From Molossus alvarezi (Eukaryota; Chordata; Mammalia; Chiroptera; Molossidae), in contig CM073885.1 of NCBI GenBank assembly GCA_037176705.1, positions 160,756,290 to 160,820,289 of the forward strand: a stretch of 64,000 nt of DNA, read 5' to 3'. Below the pieces are notes generated by a model. It was not told the origin of the DNA. It saw only the letters and a list, made by a program, of their open reading frames with translations, and did no database searches. Below, one piece after another: positions 11,012-21,300 of the stretch; within the stretch, counting starts at the first letter, position 1; the number at the start of each line of letters is the position of its first letter. A program made the position numbers and the translations under genes.

Positions 11012-11260
11012 TGCCCTGGCCGGTTTGGCTCAGCGGTTGGAGCGTCAGCCTGCGGTACAGAGAGACCCGGGTTCGGTTCCCGCTAAGGGCACGTACCTCG
11101 GTTGCAGTTTGTCCCCGGCCCTGGTTGGTTGTGTGGGTGGCAGCCACTCGATGTGTCCCTTCACATCGATGTTTCTCTCTCTCTCTTCCTCTCTCTCCCT
11201 CCCGCTCTATCTGAACAAAAAATGGAAAAATGTCCTCGGGTGAGGATAAAAAAAAAAAAA
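11012..11260 (+). mobile_element. Ves SINE, young-looking, perfect 15-bp duplication
   Basis: Complete copy with head, CT-rich middle, ATCTGAACAAAAAATGG segment, TCCTCGGGTGAGGAT and poly-A tail. It is flanked by AAGAATGAGAATTTT at 10997-11011 and 11261-11275. Confidence 0.96.
11026..11080 (+). promoter_or_regulatory. Pol III A and B boxes of a Ves SINE
   Basis: A box TGGCTCAGCGGT at 11026-11037 and B box GGTTCGGTTCC at 11070-11080, inherited from the tRNA ancestor. Both are close to consensus, so this copy retains a plausible internal promoter. Activity is not shown by sequence. Confidence 0.7.
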
Positions 11261-11604
11261 AAGAATGAGAATTTTGGTTTCTTTGCACCCTTACCAATAA
11301 AAATATTGTCAGTCTCAGAAATTTTTGCCATTCTAGTGGCCATGTTATGGCATTGTCTTATATTTTAATTTGCATTTCCTTAATGACTAGTAAGGTTGAC
11401 CTTTTTTTCATGAGCTGTTTGCCATTCTTAAGGCTGGGAAGAATTGGTTAAAATCTTTTGCTTATCTTTTTTTTTTTTTTTAACCAGTAGATTTTCTTTT
11501 TCTTATTGAATTATAAAAGTTCATTATATATTCAAATAAAACTCCTTAATCATATATATGTTTTACATATATTTTCTCCAGGAAGTGACTTGACTTTTTC
11601 TTTT

Positions 11605-12288
11605 CTTTTTGTTTTTTTTAATTTTCTCTGGGATGACTTCTGGTTTTTGTTGTTGTTTTTGTTTTTTTTAATTAATTTTTGTTACAGATGTTTCTCCTTT
11701 TCCCCCCACTGATTCCCCCCTCCCCCTCCCTCCCTGCCCTTTCCCCAGTTTGTTGTCCATGTCCACTGTTCATGCATACATGCATATAAGTTCTGTGGTT
11801 TATCTCTCCCCCACCACACCCCTCTTTAGGGGATTGTCAGTCTGTACCCCACTTCCGCGTCTCTGGGACTACCCCATTCCTCAGACTGTTATGTTCATTA
11901 TATTCCACAAATAAGTGAGATCATATGAAACTTGTCTTTCTCTGTTTGGCTTATTTCACTTAGGATGATACTTTCAAGGTCCCTCCATGTAGTCTCAAAG
12001 GATAAGAGATCTTTCTTTCTTACAGTTGCGTAGTACTCCATTGTGTATATGCAGCCACTATGGAAAACAATATGGTGTTACCTCAAAAAATTAAAAATTG
12101 AACTTCCATTTGACCCAGTGATCCCACTTCTAGGAATATACCCTAAGAAGCCTGAAACACCAATCAGAAAGAATATATGTACCCCCATGTTTGTAGCAGC
12201 ATTATTTACAATCGCTAAGATCTGGAAACAGCCCAAGTGTCCATCAGTAGACGAATGGATAAAAAAGCTGTGGTACATATACACAATG
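11605..12288. mobile_element. Short LINE-1 copy with 5' inversion
   Basis: The part up to about 12045 is antisense: the 3'UTR with AATTAATTTTTGTTACAGAT, ending at CTCCATTGTGTATATG. From 12046 the sequence switches to sense (CAGCCACTATGGAAAACAAT) and runs to ACATATACACAATGGA near 12288. The two halves meet at the same L1 coordinate and share about 15 bases in opposite orientation, as expected from twin priming. The sense part encodes the ORF2 C-terminal text [27 protein letters not shown]-type sequence flanks it at about 11591 and 12288. Confidence 0.85.
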
Positions 12289-12304
12289 GACTTTTTATTT
12301 TCCA

Positions 12305-12481
12305 AATTTTTAAATTGATTTTTAGAGAGAAAAAGGAAAAGAGAGAAAGAGAGAGATAACATTTGTTATTCCACTTATTTATGCATTTTTGCTTCTTGTA
12401 CGTGTCCTAACCAGGGATCAAACCTACACCTTGGTTTATTGAAATGACATTCTAACCAACTGAGCTACCTGGCCAGAGCTT
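12305..12481 (-). mobile_element. Old Ves-type SINE, perfect 16-bp duplication
   Basis: Minus-strand copy with an AT-rich tail, GAGAGAAAGAGAGAGATAAC tract and head ending GAGCTACCTGGCCAGAGC. GACTTTTTATTTTCCA occurs at 12289-12304 and 12482-12497. A third diverged copy at 11592 marks the earlier L1 insertion at the same site. Confidence 0.88.
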
Positions 12482-12604
12482 GACTTTTTATTTTCCAGCA
12501 GTGTCTTTTAAAGAGCAAAAATTTTTTAAATTTTGATTTATCAAATCAGATTATTAAAGTTTTCTTTGATGGTTTTTGTTTCTGTGCCTTATCTGAGAAA
12601 TCTT

Positions 12605-12712
12605 TCTTCCGTCCTTCCTCGTTCCCTTCCTCCCTCCCTTCCCCCCTCCCTCCCTTCCTCCCTTCCTTCCTTCCTTCCTTCCTTCCTTCCTTCCTTCCTT
12701 CCTTCCTTCCTT
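12605..12712. repeat. (CTTC)n / CCTCCCTT microsatellite
   Basis: Starts as CTTCCGTCCTTCC, passes through CCTCCC variants and becomes a near-perfect (CTTC)n array. It sits where the A-rich tail of the adjacent antisense L1 is expected, so it probably grew from that tail. Confidence 0.9.
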
Positions 12713-13124
12713 TTTTCTTTCAATTACAGTTTACTTTCAATATTATTTTGTCTTGGTTTCATGTGTTCAGCCTAGTGGTTAGGCAATCATATACTTTACA
12801 TAGTGTGTCCCCCCAATATTTCCATACATAGTGATAAGAATGTTATTGACTACATTCCCTATGCTCTGCTTTACATCCCATGACTGTTTTGTAAGTACCA
12901 ATCTGTACCTCTCAATCCTTTCACCTCTTTTGTCCAGTCCTCTAGACCCCCTCCCCTCCACTCTCTATGTCCATGAGTCTGTTTCAATTTTGTTTGTTTA
13001 TTTGTTTTTTAGGTTCCACATTTAAGTGAAATTATATGGTAGCTTGTTTGTTTTTTCTCTGATTGACTTATTTCACTAAGCATAAAACCATCTAGGTCCA
13101 TACATATTGTTGCAAATGGTAAGA
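12606..13124 (-). mobile_element. LINE-1 3' end with expanded tail
   Basis: Antisense L1 3'UTR: TCAATTACAGTTTACTTTCA, TTCAGCCTAGTGGTTAGGCA, TATTTCACTAAGCATAAAAC. AGAAATCTTT occurs at about 12596-12605 and 13125-13134 as a candidate 10-bp duplication. It is 5'-truncated. Confidence 0.75.
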
Positions 13125-14034
13125 AGAAATCTTTTTTTTTTTTCTTAATTCAAGTTCACAAATAAGTTTTTGTGTTTTCTTTGGGAAGTTTTATACTTTA
13201 AGCTCTTACCTTTTAGGTCTTTGATCCACTTGAGTTATTTTTTATATGGTGTGAGGTTGAGTCTTAAATAAAGCCTGCCTGGATTTTGAGGTTGTAATAT
13301 GTATATAGCTCAATTCAGAAAGACTCAATATCTTAACAGTATTCAATCTTCTCATCTATGAAATGGTATATTTCTCAATTTATTTAGGTTTTCTTTAATT
13401 TTTCTCTCAGAGTTTTTTCATTTTCAGTGTATTTCACTTCTAATTGTGTGTTGCTTGTATATAGGAATGCAATTGATTTTTGTTGTTTGTCTTATATTTT
13501 GTAACCTTGTAAATTCCCTTATGAGTTCTAGTGGTGTTTTGCTGGGTTCCTTAGAATTATGTTATGCCATGTGAAGAAACAGAGTTTTCCTCTTAATTTG
13601 GTCCCTTTTGTTTGTTTTTGCCTTTTTACACTGGCTAGGCACAAAACTGAATAGAAGTGGTGAGAGTGGACATTCTTACTTAATCCTAAATGAACATATT
13701 CCTTCTTGTATAACTACGTCTGATGTTAGCTGCAGATTTTTAGTGGGTGCAGTTAATCCAGTTTAAGGAGTTTCTTCTTCTAGTCACAGTTGGCAGAGAG
13801 TTTTTATCATGAATGGGTATGGAATTTTGTCATATTCTTATTCTATATGGATTTGAGGTGATCACATGACTTAAAAAAAAACTTGTTGATATAGTTAATT
13901 ACATTGATTGTTTATAAGTGTTAAATCAATCTTAAATTCCTGGAATATACCTCATCTGTTCACAATGTATATCCTTTTTACCTACTGATAGATTTGGTTT
14001 GTTAAAATTTTGTTAAGGTTTTTTTTCAACTACG

Positions 14035-14790
14035 TGTATTGGTTTCCTGTTGGCCTCTGTAACAAACTACAATACATTTAGTGGCTTAAAACACAAATTT
14101 ATTTTCTTACAGTTCTGTAGGTCAGAAGTTCAAAAGCCACTTCATTGGGCTAAAGTCAAGGTGTTCAGAGGGAGGGCTGGTTTCCTCTGGAGGCTGCGAA
14201 GGGAGAACCTGTTTCCTTGACTTTTCAGTTTCTTGTGGCCCCTTCTTTCCATCTTCAAAGCACGTTACTGCAGCCTCTGCTTCTGTCATGCCATCTCCTC
14301 TACTCCTGACTCCTGCACCCCTCTTATAAGGCCATTGTGATTACATCCGGCCCAACTGGATAATCTAGAACAGCAGTTTTCAACCTTTTTCATCTAGTGG
14401 CACATAAACTAATTACTAAAATTCTGTGGCATACACAAAAGTATACCTTTTGCCGATGTGACAAAAAAAGTAGGTATAATTTCGATTCATTCACACTGGA
14501 CAGTGATTATTGTGTTGACTGTTGTCATTTATTTTTATTTGACAATCAAAGGAAAAAGAGGTCAGTGCCCCTGACTATGTAGTCAGGTATTGCATGTTTT
14601 AAACATTCTTGCGGCACATTGGTGTGCCACGCATACCGGTTGAAAATCGCTGATCTAGAATACTCTCCCCATGTCAAGATCCTTCTTTTAATCCCTTCTG
14701 CAAAGTCCCTTTTGCCATGTCAGGTAACATCACAGGTTTCTGGGATTAGGACATGGACATATGAGAAGGGCTATTATTCTGCCTACCACA
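14035..14790 (-). mobile_element. MLT1-type MaLR LTR, antisense, split by an hAT element
   Basis: Reads as the reverse complement of an MLT1 LTR: TTAGTGGCTTAAAACACAAA, TTCTGTAGGTCAGAAGTTCA, CTTATAAGGCCATTGTGATT, then after the hAT insert AAGTCCCTTTTGCCATGTCA and ATTATTCTGCCTACCACA at the end. The LTR sits inside old L1. Confidence 0.85.
14371..14652. mobile_element. Non-autonomous hAT DNA transposon, 282 bp, intact ends
   Basis: The ends CAGCAGTTTTCAACC and GGTTGAAAATCGCTG are inverted repeats (13 of 15 pair). A perfect 8-bp target duplication, ATCTAGAA, lies at 14363-14370 and 14653-14660 with TA at its centre, as preferred by Buster/Charlie-type hAT transposases. No transposase frame is present, so it moved in trans. 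The interior contains GGCACATAAACTAATTAC and near the end GGCACATTGGTGTGCCAC. Confidence 0.93.
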
Positions 14791-15074
14791 TATGTTCATG
14801 AGAGTGTCTAGTTATCTGTTTTGGTAAAGTTTTATATAGTTTTAGTATTGTGGTAATCCTGACCTCATAAAATCAGTTGATCAGTTGAGAAGTATTCCAT
14901 CTTATTCTATTTTCTGAAAGTATGTGGGTTGATCTGGTATAATTTCTTCCTTAAGGGCTTAGTAGAATTTATCAGTGAAGTGATCTACTCTTCGGCAAAT
15001 ACTTTCCTGACCAGCCAATGTGGATCAGGACCTCCTGTTACACTTAAAAAATTATATACTCCATACCCTTTCTT

Positions 15075-15245
15075 CTGAACACTCAACACAATTTATAATG
15101 ATATATATATTTGTGTGATTATTTGATTTACGTTTCCTACAGAGAGTAAGCCTATCTCTTTCACTGATGAATCCCTAGAATCTACCACTAAACTAGGCAC
15201 ATATTAGTTACTCAATACATGTTTTTAAATGAATGAATGAATGCA
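15075..15245 (+). mobile_element. L2 LINE 3' end fragment
   Basis: GAGAGTAAGCCTATCTCTTT, GAATCCCTAGAATCTACCAC, AGGCACATATTAGTTACTCA and a TGAATGAATGAATG tail match the sense L2 3' end. Confidence 0.7.
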
Positions 15246-15339
15246 TGCATTTCTGTTCCATGACTCCCATGTAGTTGTATAATAAAAATTATCCCACCCC
15301 CCTTTTTAAAAAATAAGGGTGCTTACTTTTTTTTACTTT

Positions 15340-15405
15340 TAATAGTTGTTAAAACTTTTTTCAGCTTTATTGAGGTATAATTTACAAAATTGTAAAGTTT
15401 TTTTT
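15340..15405 (-). mobile_element. Old L1 3' end scrap
   Basis: CAGCTTTATTGAGGTATAAT on the plus strand is the reverse of an old L1 3' terminus. Confidence 0.5.
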
Positions 15406-15588
15406 TGGATTAAGCTAGCTCAAGTTGGTTCCTCTTTTTAGTAACTGAAAGTGTCTTAGACATGGTCAGGCAGGAGGCTAGTATTTTATGAAAAGGTGAG
15501 ACTGGTATTATGTTTCCAGGCAAATCTAGAAAGAAAGCTCCACAAGCCTGAGAATGATGGGAAAATACAGTGGTATGAAGAAGCCAAG

Positions 15589-15928
15589 TGTTATGGACTG
15601 AATGTTTGTGTCCTTCCAAAATTCATATGCTGAAGCCCTAACCCCAATGGGTTGATATTTAGTGGTGGGACCTTTGGGGGTTGATTAGGATTAAATGAGG
15701 TCATGAGGGTGGGTCCCATAATAGGTTAGCACTGAGGCAAGGCCATGCGAGGACAGAGTGAGAAGGTGGTTGTCTACAAGTTAGAAAGAGAGCCCTCTTC
15801 AAGCATTGAATCTGCTAGTACCTTAATCTTGGACTTCCCAGCCTTCAGAACTGTGAGAAACAAATGTTTGTTTTTTAAGCCGCCCAGTCTGTGATATCTA
15901 TTATGGTAGTCCAGGGATGACTGAGACA
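15589..15928 (+). mobile_element. MaLR solo LTR (MLT1/MST-type), near full length
   Basis: Starts TGTTATGGACTGAATG and ends ACTGAGACA. It contains AAATTCATATGCTGAAGCCC, GAGGTCATGAGGGTGGGTCC, TTGGACTTCCCAGCCTTCAG, ACTGTGAGAAACAAA and a GCCGCCCAGTCTGTG 3' region in the correct order. About 340 bp, with no internal retroviral sequence beside it. Confidence 0.9.
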
Positions 15929-16186
15929 ATAAGCCATATGCTTTCTATTCCATTTACTCCACTCAAACCTGCAGAGACCAGTGTCCACCCTGGGGCTACC
16001 TTACTGGGTATGCAAATGAGCAAGACCACAGAAAGAATGCATCCAAGGCCTTAGGGATAAAGGAGAAAACTGCAGTCTCCTTTCCTTTAGACACTACCAG
16101 GTCTTCAACCTTGCTTCTGTATGTAGGTCCATGCATTGCTGCACTCTCTCACCCTAACTTTTCTCCTTTCTTTCTCAAAGACACAG

Positions 16187-16211
16187 GCATACGTGCACGC
16201 ATGCGCGCGCG

Positions 16212-16250
<39 letters not shown>
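16187..16250. repeat. Compound (GC)9(AC)14 microsatellite, perfect purine-pyrimidine alternation
   Basis: From the G at 16187 every base alternates purine and pyrimidine to 16250: GCATACGTGCACGCAT, then (GC)9 at 16203-16220, (AC)14 at 16221-16248, then AT. This is the pattern most prone to left-handed Z-DNA. Confidence 0.95.
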
Positions 16251-17443
16251 CTCCAACTTTGTAAACACATCTTCAAACACAATAGATGCCATGGATAAAG
16301 AGAAATTCCTTAATTTTTAACACCTAAATGAGGATCAGCTCAGACTAAACTTTTACTTCCAACTTAATCTTTTTTCTTTGTTGCAATTCATAGATATCCT
16401 CAATTTCCCCAACTTGACTCTACCACTTTAACTGAAAGGGCTTCATAGGATGTAGAAGTCCCATGGTTCTAGCAGCCAGACTTGCCTACTTCATTCCTAT
16501 GGCTCTGAGATCTGTCATCAACTACAAATTTTGAAAATTTGCAAGGAATTGTAAAACCTCTGTAGAAGAAAGTCAACAAAAATAAATGTGTCCTCAGATG
16601 ACCTTTATTCACTCAATCTGACAAGTATAGATTAGGTTGTTTGAAATATTTCCCATTCTGGTAGGAAGTGTCCTCTAGTGGAGTCTATAAAGGAAATAAA
16701 GTCCTTGTATTGTTATGTGCTGCTCTGCTATTTATGAAATGACATAAATTTGAAATTGAAAACTTATTGAGTCATCTAGTCAACTATGCTAGGACAGCTT
16801 CTTTCTTTCTAGTACTTCATTCAGCCTATAGTGTTTGGGCATTTCACTCTCTACAATTTCTTACACATAGCAAAGTTGCATAAGACCAGAGTAAAGTTCA
16901 ATTTATCTTTAGATATACAGTATCCAACTTGGTAAGGGTACCAAATAAATGCTTAATAAATGTTTGTTGAATGGAATTAAATTGATATTTTATCTAAAGC
17001 CAAGTCTTTGGCATATTGCATATTTTCTAGTTTGCTTATTGAATTAATATTTATTACCTGCAATATATGAAGCATTGGTTACCTTATTTTTTTAAAATAA
17101 AAATAGACTCATCCCTCTTCACAAATAAATACAATAAAACAAAATACAATTGAAAGCTTAATACCTGACCTCATGCTGCTTGGCTAAAACAAAAAAAAGA
17201 ATCAATTCTTTTTTAAAAAAAAAATGAGAGAGAACTGTGTAAAAAATGTAAAATAGACTCTCTCTTGTCTCATTTTTTTCTAAAAGCATGCCTTAATTGA
17301 CACTATAGGCAAACAAAACAGACCAATGAGAAACTGAAAACTACTTAATGTATAAAATGCTCTTTATAATATAATATGACAAATAGAAAAGTTAGAAAAT
17401 ATATATCAGGCTCCTCATAAAAAAAGGAAAGATTGAAATAACT
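16251..17443. other. Unassigned AT-rich stretch
   Basis: An L2/MIR-like scrap with AAATGCTTAATAAATGTTTG occurs near 16945-16965. Otherwise no coding signal or named repeat. Confidence 0.5.
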
Positions 17444-17556
17444 GCCCTGGACAGTTTGGTTCAGCGGTTGGAGCGTTGGCCTGCGGACCAGAGAGTCCTG
17501 GGCTTGGTTCCCACTAGGGGCACATACCCCTTCCCCCCAAAAAAAAGAAAATAAAT
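17444..17556 (+). mobile_element. Head-only Ves SINE
   Basis: GCCCTGGACAGTTTGGTTCA, B-box GGGCTTGGTTCCCAC and GGGGCACATACC lead directly into a C-run and an A-rich tail. The middle and 3' parts of Ves are missing, as at 9216-9326. A short AAATAAC on both sides may be the target duplication but lies in A-rich sequence. Confidence 0.78.
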
Positions 17557-17784
17557 AACCAAGGGACTTAAATTTTTTGCTCTACATGCTCAACATTTTA
17601 TACAACATTATTGTATCAAAAATAAATACCTAAACATATGCCATGTACAGATTATTTTTAAAGAAATGCTTATGGGCAATGTCTGCACTTAAGTACTAGG
17701 ATTCTTGAAGACAAATCTTAAAGGAATTGTTATAAGATGACTTCTGTGTCCCCACATTGCTACTTTGCATATTTATGCTTCTTT

Positions 17785-18080
17785 GGAAACTGCAAGAGAA
17801 GAAGAGGAAGGTTTTTAATCAAAAACACAGGTTGGGCTGCCTGCCACAATGAAAGCCAAACTTGTGAGATAGGTGCTGGTGCAAAAGGAAAGAGGTTTTA
17901 TTCAGGTGCCCCACCTGGAAGAATGGTGGAATCCTGTCTTAAAGACCAGTCCCCCTTCCTGCTGAAGCCCCCAGTTCTTATAGAGATAGGGAAGGGAGGG
18001 CTTTCTTTCTATTTAATTATCTTGCTAGCTTTCATGCGCACTGAGACCCTCTCTGTTCAACTTTCCAGCTTTTGGCATGC
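17785..18080 (-). mobile_element. Probable ERV1-type LTR, antisense
   Basis: On the minus strand a TATA-like CTATAAG (about 17979-17985) is followed about 80 bases later by AATAAA (17902-17897), then a CTCTTTCC-containing stretch and downstream GC-rich sequence. A purine-rich stretch lies just upstream of a TGAAAGCTAGC start near 18040. This spacing of promoter and poly(A) signal is typical of a retroviral LTR. No viral genes are readable. Other kinds of repeat remain possible. Confidence 0.42.
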
Positions 18081-19979
18081 TGGGTGTAAGTCCTGCCACT
18101 ATTATGGCCATATAGGGAGACTCCTTGGCACTGTCTCTGGTATTGGGAGAGGGTCTGCAGGACCAGCCATCAGGAAGCATGGAGATACCACAGCCCTCAG
18201 CCCACCTTGATGATGGACATGACACCCACATATCCGAGGAAGTAGTTGGAGTCTTTGGGCACTCTGGATCCCAGCACATGCCTGTGTCCTCTGAGCAGCC
18301 CCTGCACAGTTGCCTCTCTGAAGTGGCCAGCCCCACCTATGCTCCAACTGATAGCTGTCTACAGTAAGAGTTGTTCATAGGCAGCACTGAATAAAGCATA
18401 TGGTAAAATTAAAAATTGCAAAAGCAGAGTTGCCCATGTAGATATCCCAGAGCTATTCCACATTCCTTTAAAATCATCCTTGATGTGTTATTATAAAATA
18501 GTGCATCCATTTTAAAGAAAATTATTTCCTCCCAGCCCCAGTAGGAAACAGCATAGCAGCCTCAAGAACCACAGCCTCACCACACTCCCAGAAGTGTTTA
18601 CCTCTTTGTTAATTAGAACTCCATTGTTTCAGCCTAGGATTGTGATGCTGCTTAAACTCTTTGGTGATATGTGGTTCCATTCCTTTATTTCAGTTAACAG
18701 TGCTTGGGAAATCCAAATCCTTAAATCATAATCTCATATCACACTATGTTTTTAATCTGAGTTCACACTGATTATTCTTCCATCATCTTGTTACTATTTG
18801 CAATAAGAAATGTTAAGGGAGAAAATGCCTCAATGTATTTCCATGCAGAGCTAGCTTCATGGGTCACACTCTCCATGCTTCTTTTGATGCTTTGCTTTTG
18901 CCATCTTGAAACTCTTGATACTTACTGAACAAGGGACCCACATTTTCATTTTGCACTGAGCTCCTTGAATTATGGAGCTGGTCCTGTCACCACCAGCCCT
19001 GATCAATTTCTCAGACAAGCAATAAGCTGGAATTGGATGAAACACTAAAAAAAAACTGCCTTGATGTGGTTGAAAACACGGGATTTTTTGCTGTGCTTGT
19101 TCGTATTTGCTGAACAGAGTATCTCAGGGGAATCCTGATTCTTTCTGGGAAATAAAAGTGGTGGTTCCTCATGCTGCTGTCTATTATTCCTTACAATGTA
19201 CCTGAAATCTAGTACGTGTTCCAGGCATCATAAAAGGAAAATGTAAAAAGAGGGAGGAGCATAAAAAAGCAGCTAGGTGCAGGAGGAAGCCCACAGCTGT
19301 TCATGTTGCCACATTTTTACCCAACATTTGTCTATCCTGGAACACAGGGTATAGCCAAGAATTTCAACCCACTTTGTGTTCAATTCTGACATGCCAAAGT
19401 AAATACAATCCATATGTTTCTGAAGCATTTATACCTAACTTATCAAAATATTATTCTTAAAGGCCTGTTGAGGTCAAGAAAAATCTGAGAAGCTCATAAA
19501 AGTTTTCTTGACCCCTTTATGCTAAAATTAAAAATAGAAAATTGAGCATTATGCCAAATATTTGAAATAAAAAAGTTGTAGAATGTGGTTTGGAAATCAA
19601 AATGTGGCCAAGTATTTTCAGTTAGCCAAGGTATCTGACTTCATGCTCTCTGGGTCTCATTTCCAGCACAAGCTGTCACTTTCTGTACAAATGTGGCAGC
19701 TCCTTTCAGCTCTGGATGATTGACACTGTTTCAGTCAAGAGCAATCAGTCACTTCCTTCAAGGTCGCCTTCTGATAAAGCTTCCTTAATGGTGAATCTAA
19801 AAGATGACAGGCAAGGTATATTCCATTTCTACATCTGGGTTTTTGGTGATCTTGGGTGAGTCCGTATCCTGCTAGGACCATGATTATTAGGACCAGGCTT
19901 AGATGACCCTCTATGCCACCCAGACTGTCATTTGCTCTTTGCTTCCCATTTTAGTCATCAAGGTGCTCATCTGAACCAT
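18081..19979. other. Unassigned stretch
   Basis: The part 18081-18400 is GC-richer, with overlapping frames on both strands (103 and 81 codons minus, 157 and 80 plus) but no motif I recognise. It might belong to the adjacent LTR element. 18400-19979 shows no feature I can support. Confidence 0.4.
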
Positions 19980-19990
19980 AAGGGACTTTT

Positions 19991-20247
19991 TTTTTTTTTT
20001 TAATCCTCACCTGAGAACATTTTTGCATTTATCTTCAGATAGAGCGGGAGAGAGAGAGGAAAGAAGAGAGAGAGAGAGAGAAACATTGATGTGAGAAAGA
20101 CACATCGAGTGGTTGCCACCCGCATGGCCCCAAGTGGGGCCGGGGACAAACTGCAACCAAGGCGCGCGCCCTTAGTGGGAACCGAACTTGGGACTCTCTG
20201 GTCTGCGGGACAACACTCTAACCACTGAGTCAAACTGGCCAGGGCAC
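19991..20247 (-). mobile_element. Ves SINE, 11-bp duplication
   Basis: Minus-strand copy: T-run, ATCCTCACCTGAGAACATTT, ATCTTCAGATAGAGCGGGAG, GAGAGA tract, GGGACAAACTGCAACC and head ending AACTGGCCAGGGC. AAGGGACTTTT lies at 19980-19990 and 20248-20258. Confidence 0.94.
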
Positions 20248-20258
20248 AAGGGACTTTT

Positions 20259-21124
20259 ATTTAGCAAAAGGTAGAGTCACAACTCTATGATATTAATGAA
20301 ATTATGATGTTACCCAACCATTGTAACATAAAGATGATAGTATTTTCCTTTGAAAGCATGAGTGGGTACAACCCACCAAAGGATAAGTTGACAGATATGT
20401 CTTCCATATGTTTATATTCCCTCCTCCTTAGCATATACTCCTTGTCCCAGAAGAATCTTCCAGTACATATTTCTGGTATGAATACAATTGAATACAATGC
20501 TTTCAATACCATAAGTGGAAGCACAGATAGATTTTTTAGTGATGATGTCTAAGTGAGCGCCAGAAAAAAATTTGAAGATTTTCCAATTCTTGACACTATC
20601 ACAAAATTTTCTGCTAAACAGAAATAAATAGGTATAATAATCAAAGAGTGTCCAAAAATCTTATTGTATAATTTCTTCCAGAAAGGAAGCTCCAGGAGAA
20701 CAGAGATATTTGTCTGTTTTAATTTCTGATGTGTTCCAAGAGTTTAGAATCTTGTCTAGCATATATGAGACTCAAGAACAATTATTGAATAACTATCATT
20801 AAGAATGGATGATGGACATTTCTAGAAGCCCTAGCTCCTCAGTAAGGATGAAGGCTAAGATTCAACACCTACCTTAATTCCCTTTTGCCCTCATCATCCC
20901 CCGAGAAAAAGGAATTTTTAAAATATAAATGTCCCACTGCTGCAAACCATTATTAGGTCAAATATGGTCTCCAAACCTAGCATATGAGAGCTTTGGGAAA
21001 CGTTATAACTAATAATGAAAGATAACTACCTGAATTCATAATTATTTATAGGAAAGTGCAGTAAAGACAGGATTGAAGCTTTGGAAACATATTTTATTTT
21101 TCAACAGAGCCCAAATTATATTTT
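20259..21124. other. Mostly unassigned; L2 3' fragment at 20680-20800
   Basis: AGGAAGCTCCAGGAGAACAG followed by ATCTTGTCTAGCATATATGA and TTATTGAATAA is consistent with a sense L2 3' end. No gene seen. Confidence 0.5.
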
Positions 21125-21300
21125 TCTTTTTCTTTTAGTAATTTAAAATTTCTTTAAAAAATTGTTTTCAATGACAATTTACATTCAGTATTATTTAGTA
21201 TTTAGTATTAGTTTTGGGTATACAGCATAGTGGTTAGATATTTCCCCCAGATATTTCCAGTACCCACCTGGCACCATAAATGGTTATTATACCAAATTAT
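21125..21300 (-). mobile_element. LINE-1 3' end fragment
   Basis: CAATGACAATTTACATTCAG, TACAGCATAGTGGTTAGATA and CAGTACCCACCTGGCACCAT match the antisense L1 3'UTR seen also at 12720-12800. Confidence 0.72.

Larger units (their letters stand above)
10297..14990 (-). mobile_element. Old LINE-1 (L1M-type), antisense, host of a deep insertion nest
   Basis: The plus strand follows the reverse of old L1: 3' end (CAGCTTTATTGAGCTATAAT at about 10297), CCCCTGGCAACAACTG, CTTGGCATAATGCTCCTGAG, GGTTGTTTCCAG, then ORF2-derived text at 13190-14030 (GGTCTTTGATCCACTTGAGT, AGAAGTGGTGAGAGTGGACA) and again at 14800-14990 (CCTGACCTCATAAAATCAGT). It is interrupted by a Ves (11012-11260), an inverted L1 (about 11605-12288), an old SINE (12305-12481), an L1 3' end (12606-13124) and an MLT1 LTR (14035-14790). 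All reading frames are decayed. Confidence 0.82.

Noticed and set aside
12043..12318. 91-codon plus-strand frame
   Set aside because: It is the inverted ORF2 C-terminal piece of an L1 followed by flanking sequence, not a gene.
17737..18210. 157-codon plus-strand frame
   Set aside because: It runs antisense through a probable LTR and has no motif or conserved context.
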